Assembly: GCA_947095535.1 (NCBI GenBank)
Contig: OX352773.1
Span: 109,871,950-109,935,949 of the forward strand
Source of the DNA: Poecilobothrus nobilitatus
Lineage: Eukaryota > Arthropoda > Insecta > Diptera > Dolichopodidae
Direction: 5' to 3'
Length of the DNA stretch: 64,000 nt
The translations under genes and the position numbers were made by a program. The notes under the pieces are model-generated. The model searched no databases. It was not told the DNA's origin and was given only the letters and a program-made list of their open reading frames with translations. This document shows positions 1 through 11,166 of the stretch, piece by piece. Within the stretch, counting starts at the first letter, position 1; every line of letters starts with the position of its first letter.

Positions 1-290
1 TTGTTGTATGATTTGTGGTGAAGAAGAGTGTGATGATATAACTATATGTATGTATAAAAAAAAATAAACATTCGATAGGTATTGAACTTTAAGTAGCTAA
101 CTTTATTAACTTTTGAACTTTAAAGCTAACTAGTAGCTAACTTTAAAATAAGTTTTTGAAGTCATTGTTAACTAAAAGAAAAACCAAAAAAAACACAACC
201 ACAAAAAAAATATATTAGGTTTAATTTTATTTTATTTTTATCATACATTAATAATTATAAACAACACTAGTATTCGAGGTTGTTTGATAA

Positions 291-335
291 ATAATTGTGG
301 TTATTTGAGTTTATTTGATAAATAACCACAATTAT
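291..335. repeat. Perfect 16-bp inverted repeat (hairpin)
   Basis: The left arm ATAATTGTGGTTATTT (291-306) is the exact reverse complement of the right arm at 320-335, with a 13-nt loop. No gene ends nearby, so I do not call it a terminator. It could be a remnant of a foldback or MITE-type element. Confidence 0.75.
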
Positions 336-1067
336 CCGTAGCCAATATTTATAATTTTTTTTAATTTACTCTAACTAATAAGTATTTGGTAGCTCTCAAA
401 ACGACTTCATTTATATTTGATTTTAATTCATATATTCATTTTTTTAAGTTAAAAACGAAATAAGCAATTGTTTTTTTTATTTTATCATTAAGAAACAATA
501 TACATATACAGTATTCATGTATACAGCATATAGTTTCTTTATGATTTTATTTAAAATGTAAAAATACAATTTTCAATAATTAATGCCTTTATGAATTTAA
601 AATTTTTTTGCAAATGATATTTTTTGTAAAAACATAGTTATTATTATCTTTTAGAAGATGCGTTTAATTTATTGAGCATTGGAAACTCAATACATATCTA
701 TTTTATAAATCTATTATAGACACATTTTATAAGATGCCCCTGATTTATGTAATATTTAGAATTTTATTAAATTTTACATGTTACAATTCATGTAATAATA
801 TATAAATATAAATAAAATATAAAATATAAATAAATATAAATAAAAAATCCTAAAATGACAAACTATCATTTCAAAATTTTGTTTATGTATCTAGTGAAAA
901 AAGCAAAGACAAAAAAAGGAAAATTTAACGGAAACAAAAAAACAAAAAAAGAGGGTATTATTTGAATATTATAATAGATATAGATTATACTATATGATAA
1001 ATATGTACATATGTAAATCCTTTTATGGGTTTCTTTTTATAAAAATGAAAAATGGAAATTGGAAAAT

Positions 1068-1437
1068 TTTGGAAAAATATTGGTATTGATTGTAAGATAG
1101 CTGAATTGAATATTTATCATAAAAAATAAATAAAAATCGGTTGGTAAATCATTAAGTAAAAGGGTTTTGAAAGTATATCATTTATAGATTAAATAGTATG
1201 ATGCTTATGATATGTAAGAATTTATATCGTTAAAAATATCAGAAAAACAACGAAAAAAAAAAAAAATAGAACCGAATCGAACATGCAAACTCAAGGCTTC
1301 TAAGTTTAAGAATCGGCCACTCTACCACAGAAAAATATTGATATTGTAAGCATTTAAAACAAAAAAAATTAAAGTTGGTTTGTAAATCATTGAGTAAAAG
1401 GGTTTTAAATGTTTATCATTAACAGATTAAATATTAT
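1068..1437 (+). repeat. Two direct copies of a ~110-130 bp block
   Basis: The block at about 1068-1198 recurs, diverged, at about 1329-1437. Shared pieces include 'aaaaatattg(g/a)tattg', 'ggtttgtaaatcatt(g/a)agtaaaagggtttt' read with small differences, and 'tatcatt...agattaaat'. The period is about 240-260 bp and the tRNA-like sequence lies between the copies. This may be a short tandem array or an insertion flanked by long direct repeats. Confidence 0.6.
1264..1336 (-). ncRNA. tRNA-like sequence / SINE head candidate
   Basis: On the minus strand a box-A-like TGGTAGAGTGG is followed about 40 nt later by a box-B-like GTTCGATTC, and then by a run of about 14 T, the usual RNA polymerase III stop. 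Between the boxes TTCT-TAAACTT-AGAA can form an anticodon-like stem-loop. The acceptor and T stems pair poorly, so a functional tRNA is unlikely. A tRNA-derived SINE head or a tRNA pseudogene fits better. tRNAscan-type scoring would decide. Confidence 0.3.
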
Positions 1438-1606
1438 TATTTAACTGAAGAATTTTTGCTAAAGGTGTTCCTATGTTGAAGTTAAATTTATGGCAATTAC
1501 GTACGTATTTATTTGAAGCAAACAACAAAAATACAAATATATACATCCTTTGCTACTTATTTATTTAATCATCTTACATCTATCCTAAATTAACATTAGC
1601 ATATTT

Positions 1607-2430
1607 TTGTCATTCCAAATGGAATATTCAATTCTTAAAAACCAATGTGGTCGTTTTAAGGGTACACTTACTCGTATGTTGAACTTCAGCAACAGCATCA
1701 ATGCAACTACAATACTGCAAGCTATACAAATTTGCCTGGAGAAGGTCGCAGAGTGCTGGGACGGTTTTATGTTTGTCCAAGATCAGATTTGTTAATTTTC
1801 AGCTCAACTAGATTATACTGATGCTGAAGAAGAAACCAAATCCTTTGAAACAAAATATTTTCCATCAAGGAAAAAATTCTCAAAGCATTTGACGATCGCC
1901 ACACCTCTTCTCAAGATCTACAAGAACTAGTTGAACGGTTGGCAAATCAGCAAGTTAGTTTCCTGGAAAGGCTTTCTAGTGTTTAAGGAAAACAAGATTT
2001 GCCGAGTTAAACGAGATTACCCAAAATTAATGTTCCAAATATTTTCCGGCAATTACGCTGAATGGGTGTCCTTAAGAGACTTATTCACATCAACAATCCC
2101 CAAACAGAAAAACTTAATAAATACTCAAAAATTGCACTACTTGAAAGGATGCTTGAAAGGTAATGCAGCTGAACTTTCACGACACATTCCAATATCTGAG
2201 GAAAATTACACACAAGCGTAGGATCGTGTGGATAAACGATACAACAAGAGAAGGTCAAATCACTAAAGTATTCTTAAAAACATTCCTAGCCCTACCATCC
2301 ATCTCTAATGTAAACCTAAGACGCATAGTAGATGGAGCAAATGAAATAATCAAAGGACTCAAAGCATTAGGCAGAGAGTCGAGATCCTTGGTTAAATCAC
2401 CTACTTTTGCATAAGCTAATATAAATAAAA
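1607..2430 (+). pseudogene. gag: BEL/Pao gag remnant
   Basis: In intact BEL elements this part makes the gag protein that packages element RNA. The fragments at 1607-1795, 1931-2221 and 2163-2414 carry family hallmarks: 'FSGNYAEWVSLRDLF', 'LHYLKGCLKGNAAEL', and 'SISNVNLRRIVDGANEI', the last being typical of the DUF1759-type region. They lie in different frames, linked by frameshifts near 2030 and 2215, with in-frame stops, so no protein can be made. Family assignment is firm; the exact start cannot be placed. Confidence 0.85.
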
Positions 2431-2639
2431 TCAAATAAAATAATAATAAAATTGGGCTGAGGAATCAACAGAAAATGACTTTCCAACATTCAATCATTTA
2501 CTTGAATTTCTCAAGAAGCGTTGTAAAGTACTTGAGGACAGTCAAGGCACAGTAAAAAGTCAAAACGCATCTTCTATAAAACCCATTAGATGTAATCATA
2601 TACTAAAAATTGTAGTTCATACTAATGTAATCACATACT

Positions 2640-3460
2640 CAAAATTGTAATCACCGACAATTCAATGTCCACAATGTAATTCTACTAATTACTTGTTTCA
2701 TTGTCCACATTCTCACTCGCTAGACATTAGCTCACGTCGAAAATTCGTCAGCGAAAAACATCTATGCTACAACTGTCTACGTACAAGACACCATTCATCA
2801 ACATGCAAATCTAAACATACTTGCCGGCAGTGCTAACGTAAACACCATTCTCCAGTTCATCCATCTGTTCAAAACAATTCACAACAACTACAAGCTAAAA
2901 AATTTCGTTTTATCTTCAACCACATCTCACTCCACTAATAACCCGCAGTCTTCTCCAGTCAGCCATAATATTATGTTTGATTCATCGTCAAAATCGTCGA
3001 GTCATCGTCAAGTAAATTAAACAAGAACATTAGCGTTTCTTCCCACGGCAATTGGTACAGTAAGTGATTACATGGGAATTTATCAGTATTGCAAAATATT
3101 ACTTGATACAGCTTCACAAACTTCGTTTATTTCCGAATCATTTATCAACAAATTAAACTTACCTCGTGGTCATGCTAAAATTCCTGTAATTGGATTATCT
3201 GCTGTTGCAGTTGGTACCATCAAAATGTCCACACTAAATTATATTCTAAAATCAACTCAAAATCCATTAGTGTAAACACCTTTACCTTACAACGAATAAC
3301 ATCAAACTTACCAAACTATGAATTTCCAAATCCGGTTACAACTATACAACTAGCTAATACCACGTTCAATATATCAGGGCCAAATGATATCTTGTTAGGC
3401 GATGATATGGTATTAAACATTTTTGAAGAATAAAAATGTTTTGAGATCCCAACTGCCCCC
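2640..3460 (+). pseudogene. BEL/Pao zinc knuckles and aspartic protease remnant
   Basis: Cysteine/histidine-rich sequence at about 2655-2850 (CPQCN..., CYNCLRTRHHSSTC, CRQC) forms the zinc-knuckle region before the protease. From 3072 a frame carries LLDTASQTSFISESF, the BEL-type aspartic protease active site (D-T-A/G-S, DUF1758 family). The following part contains 'GPNDILLGDDMV'. Stops at about 2837 and 3274 and a frame change break the reading frame. The protease would mature the gag-pol polyprotein; this copy cannot. Confidence 0.8.
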
Positions 3461-4855
3461 TTGACAGTACAATTGACAAATTTTGGTTGGGTCATTGCTT
3501 GTAAATTACCTGAACATCACCCCATAACGACATCCTTCTGTACAGTATTATCCTTATATGCAAACTTAGATGTTGATCAAACTTTAAGAAAATGCTGGGA
3601 ATATGACTCGATTCAAACAACGCCATTTCTGACTGACGAAGAAGCACACGCTGAGGATAATTATACTCAGAACACATACCGTCATGAAAATGGTTCCATT
3701 AAGTGATACATATCATTCAGCGTTTAATCGCTTACGTTCAATGAAAAGAAGGTTCACAAAAAAGCAGGACCTATTAACAAGCTGCCAAAAATTCATGTAG
3801 GAATATATACGGTTAGGTCACATGGTAAGGATTCCAGAAACTGAAATGCAAAACCACAGTTCCTATTTCCTGCCACATATCACACAGTATTCTAACCGGA
3901 GAGTACTACCACTAAGTTACGTGTGGTATTTGATGTATCCGCCAAATCGACATCCGGGTACTCATTAAATGATGCACTTTTGCCTGGACCACCGATTCAA
4001 AAAGAATTATTTGCTGTTTGTTTACGATTTAGGAGCAATCATTATGTTTTCACGGCGGATATTGAAAAACTATACCGCCAAATTCGAGTATCACACAATC
4101 ACCTGCTTATCAACGTATTTTATGGCGTAAATATTCAACAGACCCAGTTGAACATTACCCGCTATTAACCGGTACATACGGAACGTCGTCAGCACAATTT
4201 CTGGCCATTCGCATATTGAAGCAACTACAACTTATTACAAACATGTCCAGAACATGAATGCGAAATCTCAGCAGTCGATTTCGACGATGAAACACAATGT
4301 ATCAAAACCCTGGGAATGGTATGGTATCCACATGTAGATGATTTTTTCTTCAAAATTTCACTTCCAAAAATAATACCACCTAGGATCAGAAGATAGTTTT
4401 TGATTTCATTTCAAAGTTTATGGATACAAGGATCTTGTAATGATCTAATACCAACAGATGTTGCACAGCATTGGGCAACAATTAAAAATGAATTACCCTC
4501 TCTTTCTCAAGTTCGAGTTTCACGGTGTTTACATCGGTAATGACTTTGCACTTCATGAATTTGCAGATGCGTCGGAAAAGGCCTTTGCTGCTGCAGTTTA
4601 TTCTAGACTGTAGAGGGAAGCAATCCGACAATTTATATATAACACGCTTAATTGCATCCAAAATCAAGGTAGCCTCTTTAAAACAAATTTCTCTACCTCG
4701 CTTGGAACTTTGTGGAACTCTGTTACACAGCCATCTAATAACAGTTATAGTTGATGCCTTCGCGTTAATTTCTCCAACAGTATTTATGATTTTCATTGTT
4801 TCTCATCAGTACCAAGACGATCGAGTTGTTTCGTTTGAAATTTGCACCTAGGACA
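3461..4855 (+). pseudogene. pol: BEL/Pao reverse transcriptase and RNase H-like remnant
   Basis: Three pieces are recognisable. 'TNFGWVIACKL' (3480) is the linker after the protease. 'KLRVVFDVSAKS..GYSLNDALLPGP' with 'FTADIEKLYRQI' (3915-4090) is the BEL reverse transcriptase fingers/palm. 'ISLPRLELCGTLL' (4690) is the RNase H/Peptidase_A17-type region. The catalytic YVDD-type box falls in a degenerate part near 4330 ('YPHVDDFF'), where the second aspartates remain. Several frame changes and stops make it non-functional. Confidence 0.85.
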
Positions 4856-5109
4856 TGTTAGCTACATGTGACTACATCTACAGGACAACCCAGCTGAAAT
4901 TGCATCAAGGAGAACATTACTATCAAAAATGATCAACCACTCGCTCTGATTTCATGGTCCAAATTGGTTGAAAACCGACTCATCACATTGGTCAATTTCA
5001 CAAAAAAAAATCGCAACCTTTTACCCACCTACGCTTGAAGAAGCCAAATCATTCACTAAAGTTTTCACATCGGAAATGAATAAGGTCTTCACCCTGGACC
5101 AAACTCTTT

Positions 5110-5395
5110 AGAACGATAGGATTTTGCAATACATTTTGTACTAATTTATTTAATTTCATTCAAGGTAAACGTAATAAAAATTTGACTAACACACTTTCGT
5201 CTGAAGAACTGCTAAAGGCGCAATGGATTTGTGTCAAATATGTCCAGCAACTAGAATTTAAATCTGACATAGAATTTTTAAAAAAGAATCACCAATTTCG
5301 TGGATCAAGCTAAATTATCAAGTTGGTACCGTTTCTTGATCAACATGGCATACCTGGAGTCGGAGGGAGACTGCAGATGTCCGACTTACCATATA
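5110..5395 (+). pseudogene. BEL/Pao region upstream of integrase, truncated
   Basis: Sequence at about 5195-5270 reads LSSEELLKAQWICVKYVQQL, and 5320-5390 reads 'FLDQHGIPGVGGRLQMSDLPY'. This is the conserved stretch just before the integrase zinc-binding domain in BEL/Pao pol. The similarity ends abruptly near 5390. No HHCC or DDE integrase motifs follow, so the element was cut here. Confidence 0.75.
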
Positions 5396-5414
5396 AAAAG
5401 CGAAGTAGGTGGCA

Positions 5415-5705
5415 CTGAAGTCATAGCTGCCATACAACTTCAACTGTTTTTTATACCAAAAACTATCTTCTGATTTTCTACTCACCACAAAACGCGCCAA
5501 GCTAACCGACCATGAATATCCTATTGATTCTGTATATAAGTATTTTCAAAAGGTTCACAGGAAGTTATAGGTGCCACACAACTTCAAGTGCTTTTTATAC
5601 CAAAAACTATCTTCTGATCCTCTAATCATCAAAAAACGCGCTAACCTAAGCTGCCATGACTACTCTATTGATTCTGTATACAAGTATTTTCAAAAGGTGC
5701 CCAGC
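5415..5705 (+). repeat. Two tandem ~140-bp units
   Basis: Sequence from about 5420 to 5557 is repeated, slightly diverged, from about 5560 to 5702. Both units contain 'TTTTTATACCAAAAACTATC' followed later by 'GATTCTGTATA(T/C)AAGTATTTT' and a closing 'AAAAGGT(T/G)C'. The duplication sits exactly where BEL similarity stops. Confidence 0.75.
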
Positions 5706-5739
5706 TACATTCAACATTAACAAAATATATGAGGGTTTA

Positions 5740-6496
5740 AATACAAAATGAATAAATCAATCACCAATAAATCTAATCATTCAAAATATTAAATTACCAC
5801 AAAATTTTAGTAATATTGTATCTACACAAAATGAACTCATACAAAAAGTGTTTCTAAATATTGAAGTCAATTATTCACACCATTAGTGGTTAAACAAACG
5901 AGCTATTTTAGTAGCAAAAAATATTGACATTGTTGTCATTAATCTTACTATACAAATTAAAATTAATACACAATTGTTTACATTTAAATCAATTGAAACA
6001 GTCGTCGATGAAAATGAAGGAGTTAATTATCCAACTGAATTTTTAAATTCATTGGACGCACCAGGTATACCACCACATCATTTAGGATTAAAAATTGGAT
6101 CTCCAATAATTTTATTACGCAATCTTAAACCACTAATGCTACGAAATGGTAACAGATTAGTTATTAAAAAAATTTTTGGGAAACATCCTTTAAGCCACAA
6201 TTATTAATTGCCAATTTAAGGGAGAAAATGTGTTATTACCGAGGATTCCAATGATACCATCTGATTCACCAATACAATTTAAACGTTTTCAATTTTTTAT
6301 TCGGTTAGCCTTTGCAATGACAATTAATATAGCTCAAGGGCGGACTATGACTATATGTCGATTGAACCTTGAAAATGTATGCTCCTCCCATGAGCAATTA
6401 TTTGTTGCATGTTCACGTATCGGTAAACAAAAATTATTTGTATACACAGAAAATGGAGAAACAAGAAATATCGTCCATAACTTAATATTACAATAA
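5740..6496 (+). pseudogene. Helitron Pif1-like helicase, C-terminal remnant
   Basis: The pieces at 5974-6207 and 6230-6496 match the C-terminal helicase of Helitron Rep/Hel proteins: 'YPTEFLNSLDAPGIPPHHL', 'LKIGSPIILLRNL', 'FQFFIRLAFAMTINIAQG' and 'LFVACSRIGK' (Pif1/UvrD-like motifs V and VI). In intact Helitrons this protein unwinds DNA during rolling-circle transposition. One frameshift near 6200 and further breaks upstream of 5974 disable it. The Rep domain and helicase motifs I-III (Walker A and B) are missing, so only about the last 200 residues remain. Confidence 0.9.
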
Positions 6497-6700
6497 TGAA
6501 ATTAATTACCAATTAATAAATTTTATAAAATTGAAATTGAATATATTCATTTCAATATTTGTGTATCATTTACGGCGATATTTGTAATTATTTAGTTGTT
6601 AAAATTTTAGCAAATATTAAAAAACATTTATAATTTATAAAAGAAAATGAAACAATGATTCAGTTAGATGTGTAACAATTTTAATTTTGTTAATTATTAT
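6497..6700 (+). mobile_element. Helitron 3' flanking sequence, shared with a second copy
   Basis: The stretch after the helicase stop recurs at 10738-10951 and 18733-18808, for example 'AATTACCAATTAATAAA' and 'CAGTTAGATGTGTAA'. The repetition shows it is part of the Helitron 3' non-coding region. The terminal hairpin seen in the second copy is not found here. Confidence 0.7.
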
Positions 6701-7330
6701 TTTTTTTTTGTTCTTGTCTTTCTAATATCTCCTAGTTGTAAACAAAGCAAAAACAATATCCTTCTCACTCCATCCCGTTTATGGATGTTAATGTTTTAAT
6801 ATCTTCTCTTCTCAATAATTAATACCACCATAAATTAAACTGCAATTTTAATTAAAAATTAATTTCTGGTGGTATTTACTTATTTTTACTTATTTTTTCT
6901 CTATCATAAAAGATATTGAGAAGAGTTTATTGTTATTGAGAATTTTATACTATTATTTATAATAGTGTGTGTAAATATTAACTTAATTAAACAATAACTT
7001 TTATTTGTTATAGCGTGCTCTTTTTTTCTGTATTGCACGTAAGGTTTGATTTGCATGTTGGTTGTATCTGCGTTCAATAAGATCACTTTATAGTGTATGC
7101 TAAAAACTGTTGAACGTTTTTAAAAATCATTTACACATTTAAGGCAAACATTAACAAATATTAACATTACAAATAAATAAATTGTTGTCAAGCTCTCGGT
7201 ATTCATATCGTACACATATAATTTTTTTTTTTCTTATTTTTATTAATTTAAATTTTAATTTAATATTTCACTTTTTTATTTAATCTTAAACTTAAATTCA
7301 TTTTAAAATTTTACAAAATTATCAATTTTA
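6700..7330. other. Non-coding AT-rich stretch with a foldback segment
   Basis: No gene is seen. At about 6799-6930 there is a loose foldback: TACCACCA near 6825 faces TGGTGGTA near 6868, and 'TCTTCTCTTCTCAATAA' near 6805 faces 'GATATTGAGAAGAG' near 6912. It may be a small MITE-type remnant. The rest is T- and A-rich without features. Confidence 0.45.
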
Positions 7331-7499
7331 ATGTAGATATTTGCAGCATACGCGGTTTACAGACGAATTTCAATGCCTTCGCTTGGTATTGAAATTCCAT
7401 CAAACCAGCAATTCTTGCCCTATGTAAAACTCAAGTTAATCCCAGAATGAATTTGGGTAAAAATCCTTGTTGGAAAGCAGGTCATACATTTCTGTTTCT

Positions 7500-7800
7500 T
7501 ATACAGATCACCCAACTCAAGTGAAGAGGAAACTGTTGTGGAAATTGAAAATCTGTCAAACCAGATCAACGAAATTTTAGATTCATCTCGAGAAACTGAA
7601 ATTGTTCTGGCGGGTGATTTCAATATTCATAATAGAGACTGGGTTCAATTTTCTAGCAACACTTCTTTGAGTCAAAACTCAATTGGGAAACAACTTGAAC
7701 TATTTTCATCTCTATTCCATCTTTCTTAACTTGTCCAAAATCCCACTAGGATCGTGCATATCAAGAAAGCCACCTCTTGGACCTGTTCCTGACCATACAC
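7500..7800 (+). pseudogene. LINE A endonuclease remnant
   Basis: The frame at 7538-7729 contains 'EIVLAGDFNIHNRDW', the GDFN motif of exonuclease-endonuclease-phosphatase (EEP) enzymes that nick target DNA for LINE insertion. 'LEKNSIGKQLELF'-type sequence follows. The frame stops at 7729 (TAA), and the remainder ('LVQNPTRI'-like) lies beyond the stop. A closely related endonuclease piece lies in reverse at 46530-47215. Confidence 0.8.
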
Positions 7801-8129
7801 CCTGAAAAATATGTGGTTTCAGTTGTTTGCGCCCTAGGTGACTCTGACTATTGTTAGATTAAAACTAGTTTCCGGGTAGGCCCAAAGTTGAAACGCCAAC
7901 TTATTCACATGCCTAAGAATAGCAACTCCTTTTAGACATTTGCAAAGAGATATTAAAAACAGAATTGTATCAGATTCCAAAGAGAAAACGAACTTGTTTG
8001 GCAAGCAGTTCTCTTTCAACTCGAAACTGCCCCAGTAAACTTTAAAGCCATAATTTGTTCCTGAAGTTGACTATTCCTTCGGTAACATTTACTTTAGGAC
8101 GAGAGCAGTAATGAAAATCATAAAGAATC

Positions 8130-9225
8130 ATGATACAAAAAAAAACAGCCGGTCCAAATGGTAACAATACCATGGTTCTTAAAAATACCTATTCAAATAT
8201 TTCAAAACCTCTCCACAACCTTTTCTATCTCTCCTTTACTTCGGGTATTCATCCTACCCAATTGAAGGTTGCCCATGTTTTCCCCATTCAAAGAAGAGTA
8301 TTAAAAGCGATCCCTCTAACTACCGTCCTATTGCTATAACTTCGGTTCTTTCAAAAGTAATGGAAAAAACTAATAAACCAGAAGTTTTTGAAATATCTGG
8401 ATTGTAGAGGTTTGCTTTATGATCGACAATACAGGTTCAGAGCGCGTCGTTTAACCGCTGATCTCATGACCCACCATTGGAAAAAGTTGAATATATGCCT
8501 TCATCATTCTGGCGAGGCTGATGTAGTGGCTCTGGATAGCGAGTCTGGTACGATGCTGTTTAACAAAATGCAAAGCATTAGGATTAGATAGAGTTTTTTA
8601 GAATGGATTGATAATTTCCTTTCGAATCGCATGATTCGAGTACTTGTCGATGGTTATTCATCTGGCCATTCTATAATAAATGCTAGTGTCCCTCAGGGAT
8701 CGGTTTTGTGTCCCACTATTTTCTTATTATTTATCAATGATCTACTTTCAATAACCTCCAATCCAAACTATAGTTTTGCAGATGACACCACCCTTGTAGC
8801 TTTCTATGAATTTCTTAGCCTCTGTGGTATTAATCACCAGATTAATAGAACAGCAAGAAATTTCACCATATCACTGAGCTAAATAATGATTTACCGAAAA
8901 TTCAGAAAAGGGGTGAAGTCAACAGAGTTGAAATCAACACCAAAAAAAACACAGTGCTTTTTAATTTCGCTTAAAATAGCTACTATACCCAACCTAACAT
9001 TTCAAGGTGAAACTTTGAAGTACTCAACAGATTTAAACATTCTGGGCATCGAGTTAAATGAAAAATTGACTTGGTCAAATCAAATTTTTGGTATAGTTAA
9101 AGATGCTGCTAAATGTCTGGGTCTCACATATCTGAGCTGCTGCTCCCAACCATCACTGGGTTATCTCGACAAAGTGCAAAATAGAGCTATTCGCCTTATA
9201 GGCAAGCCCAGTGTTACCTAAACGC
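8130..9225 (+). pseudogene. LINE A reverse transcriptase remnant
   Basis: The order of motifs is correct for a jockey-type RT: 'KKTAGPNGNN' (start of fingers), 'SNYRPIAIT'-like sequence across a frameshift near 8300, 'INASVPQGSVL' (8680) and 'YSFADDTTLVAF' (8770), the catalytic F-A-D-D box. The C-terminal part 'TDLNILGIELNEKLTW' (9030) and 'VQNRAIRLIG' (9172) follows. Frameshifts and stops at about 8340, 8588 and 8880 break the gene. An in-frame reading of all pieces does not exist. Confidence 0.85.
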
Positions 9226-9466
9226 TCACTCCATTTTGCCATCGCCGTACTGTCGTGGTAATTCATTTAGGTACGGTATAACGAAATTCAAGAGGAACAT
9301 TAACATCCTTTTTCAAAATAACTATTAAAATTTTTCCCTTCATCCTCCATAATTTCAATTATCCTAAATCCAATTTCCCAAGAAATCCTTCTCTCATCCT
9401 TTTCCCCAGAACCAAACTGTATATTATATTATATTGTATTAGAGGACCCATCCTAAAGTTTGACTT

Positions 9467-10335
9467 TTGATGTTTTCCACCGACCTTCGTAAAAAAAAAA
9501 AAATTATGCAAATGAAAAATAAAAAAGATAATTTTTTTGTAAGCCCTCAGTTAATGATCGACAATTTTGATCTTATTGGCGAGAATTTATTGTCAATAAT
9601 AAATGAATCACTGGAAGTAGGAATATTTCCAGAAGTTTGGAATGAAGTAGGAGTTGTGCCAATTGAAAAAGTTAAAGGAGGCAGAACATCAAAGGAGTGC
9701 AGACCGGTAACTTCTATAAAAGTTGAATCTAAAATTATTAAAAAAATTATAAATAAACAACTTACAGCGTATTTAGAAAGTAATAAATTTATTCCTGAAT
9801 TTCAATCACGATTTAGAAAAAATACAGTTGTAAGTATTTAGTTAATTTGATGATTACAAATTTTAAGATAGCAAAACATGAGAAAAAAGTTGTAGTAGCT
9901 GTTTTTGTCGACCTAAAAACGGCGTTTGAGACAATCGATAGGGAAATGTTACTTATTAAGCTACAAAGATGAGCTACAGAGATGAAACACTGAGGTAAGA
10001 TGGTTTGCATCATATATTTTAAATAGGCAGGAAAAAAATAAGTTAATGTCATAATATCGGAAGTTCTAAGTACCACACTCGAAGTTCTTCAAGTTTCTAT
10101 ATTGGGTGTGCTGCTATTTTTAATATATACATCGAAATATCAGTTGAGTCATCAAAGCTGTGGCTATTTGCGGATGATGCATTTGTATATGGTAGGAGAT
10201 ACTGCTAAAGAATCTGTAAAAAATAAATTAAGATTTGAGCCGTTTAAGTGAATGGTTTAAAGTAAACAAGTTGGAGTTAAATAATAAAAAAAACAAAATG
10301 CATGTTTATCAACTGTTCAACAAATTATGAAGGTA
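9467..10335 (+). pseudogene. LINE family B reverse transcriptase remnant
   Basis: Directly after the LINE A poly-A a second RT starts. The piece 9467-9841 carries 'SLEVGIFPEVWNEVGVVPI' and 'FIPEFQSRFRKNT', RT fingers of a non-LTR element different from LINE A. After a stop at 9841, 'AVFVDLKTAFETIDREM' (9900) gives motif A, and 'WFADDAFVYG'-like sequence near 10165 gives motif C. 'LSEWFKVNKLELNN' follows at about 10245. Stops and frame changes are frequent. The 5' end abuts the LINE A tail, so this copy is 5'-truncated or LINE A inserted into it. Confidence 0.75.
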
Positions 10336-10339
10336 AAAT

Positions 10340-10737
10340 AGATAATTCAATTTTGAGGCTATTTCACTAAAGTACGACGTGTTTAATCCAGAAAAGAATG
10401 AAGGTATTTCAAAGAACCTTTGCTGGTTAAACCTTTTGTAATTAATATAAAAATAGGCGTGGGTTAAGTTAGGTAGGTTTTAGGTTAGCATAAGTTTGTA
10501 TAAGGTTTTATTTATAAAATTTAAATAAATTTTGGTTTTTATTATAAATTTTCCAAAATTAAATTCTCTGATAAAAAATTCTTTTAGAAAAAAGAAAAAA
10601 AAAAAATATAATATAATATAAAACATATTAAATAAAGAAGAAAACTGAACTACTAAAATATTGTTTAAGGTTCTAGTTCTTAGTTTTGAAATAAATGTTG
10701 GTTTTGTAAGCCTTTTTACTAACCCAATGTAACCCAA
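10340..10737. other. Stretch without recognisable gene
   Basis: I see no coding motif. The sequence is A/T-rich with long A runs near 10590 and a short 'GGGTTAAGTTAGGTAGG' region near 10462. It lies between the LINE B remnant and the second Helitron copy. Confidence 0.5.
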
Positions 10738-11166
10738 AAAAAATATCGTTCATAACTTAGCATTAGATACAGTAATAAAATTAATTACCAATTAATAAAC
10801 TTTATAAAATTGAATTTGAAAATATTCATTTCAAACAAAAAAAATAGCTAATTGTTAACACGTTTTAATAATTGAAATATCTATAAACTATTATTTTTAA
10901 TATAATATACTATTATTATTAAGATAAAAAAACAAATATTTGTGTTACATATTTTTTTTTTTACGAAGATTGGTGGAAAACTCGAAAGTCGCCAAGAGAA
11001 ACTGCACGTGGTTCCTTAGGGTAGTATTGGACTTTCACCAACCCAAACCACCCCGCTTTTAAAACCAAACTTTAGAATGGAACCTTTAAGACAAATGTAC
11101 AGTTTGGTTTTGCGGATAGGGATGTGGGAAGGATAATTGGGAAATTGGAATTGGGAAATTTTAGGA

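Larger units (their letters stand above)
1..1600. other. AT-rich non-coding stretch
   Basis: No open frame of interest and no recognisable protein motif on either strand. The stretch is strongly AT-rich with many A and T runs. It contains a perfect 16-bp inverted repeat (291-335), a diverged direct duplication (1068-1437) and a tRNA-like sequence, each listed separately. Between about 340 and 1060 I see nothing beyond simple A/T-rich sequence. Confidence 0.6.
1600..5400 (+). mobile_element. Degenerate BEL/Pao LTR retrotransposon, internal region only
   Basis: The domain order gag, zinc knuckles, aspartic protease, reverse transcriptase, RNase H, and then the region before integrase runs along the plus strand, as in BEL/Pao elements. 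Every frame is broken by stops and frameshifts. No LTRs, primer site or integrase catalytic core are visible, so this is an old copy cut at both ends. The 3' side stops near 5390 at a short tandem duplication. Confidence 0.85.
7330..9503 (+). mobile_element. LINE family A (jockey-like) remnant, copy 1
   Basis: A non-LTR retrotransposon in plus orientation: apurinic endonuclease traces (7500-7780), reverse transcriptase (8130-8880), C-terminal region (8886-9220), a 3' UTR, then the tail sequence CCACCGACCTTCGT followed by 13 A (9491-9503). The same tail appears in reverse at 10952 in copy 2, which confirms the 3' boundary. The 5' end is missing or too decayed to find. Confidence 0.85.

Noticed and set aside
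5318..5500. 60-codon minus-strand frame
   Set aside because: Antisense of the BEL remnant and the 140-bp tandem unit.
6904..7086. 60-codon minus-strand frame
   Set aside because: Composition is translated AT repeat (N, I, K, Y) with no motif, and it lies in a non-coding spacer.
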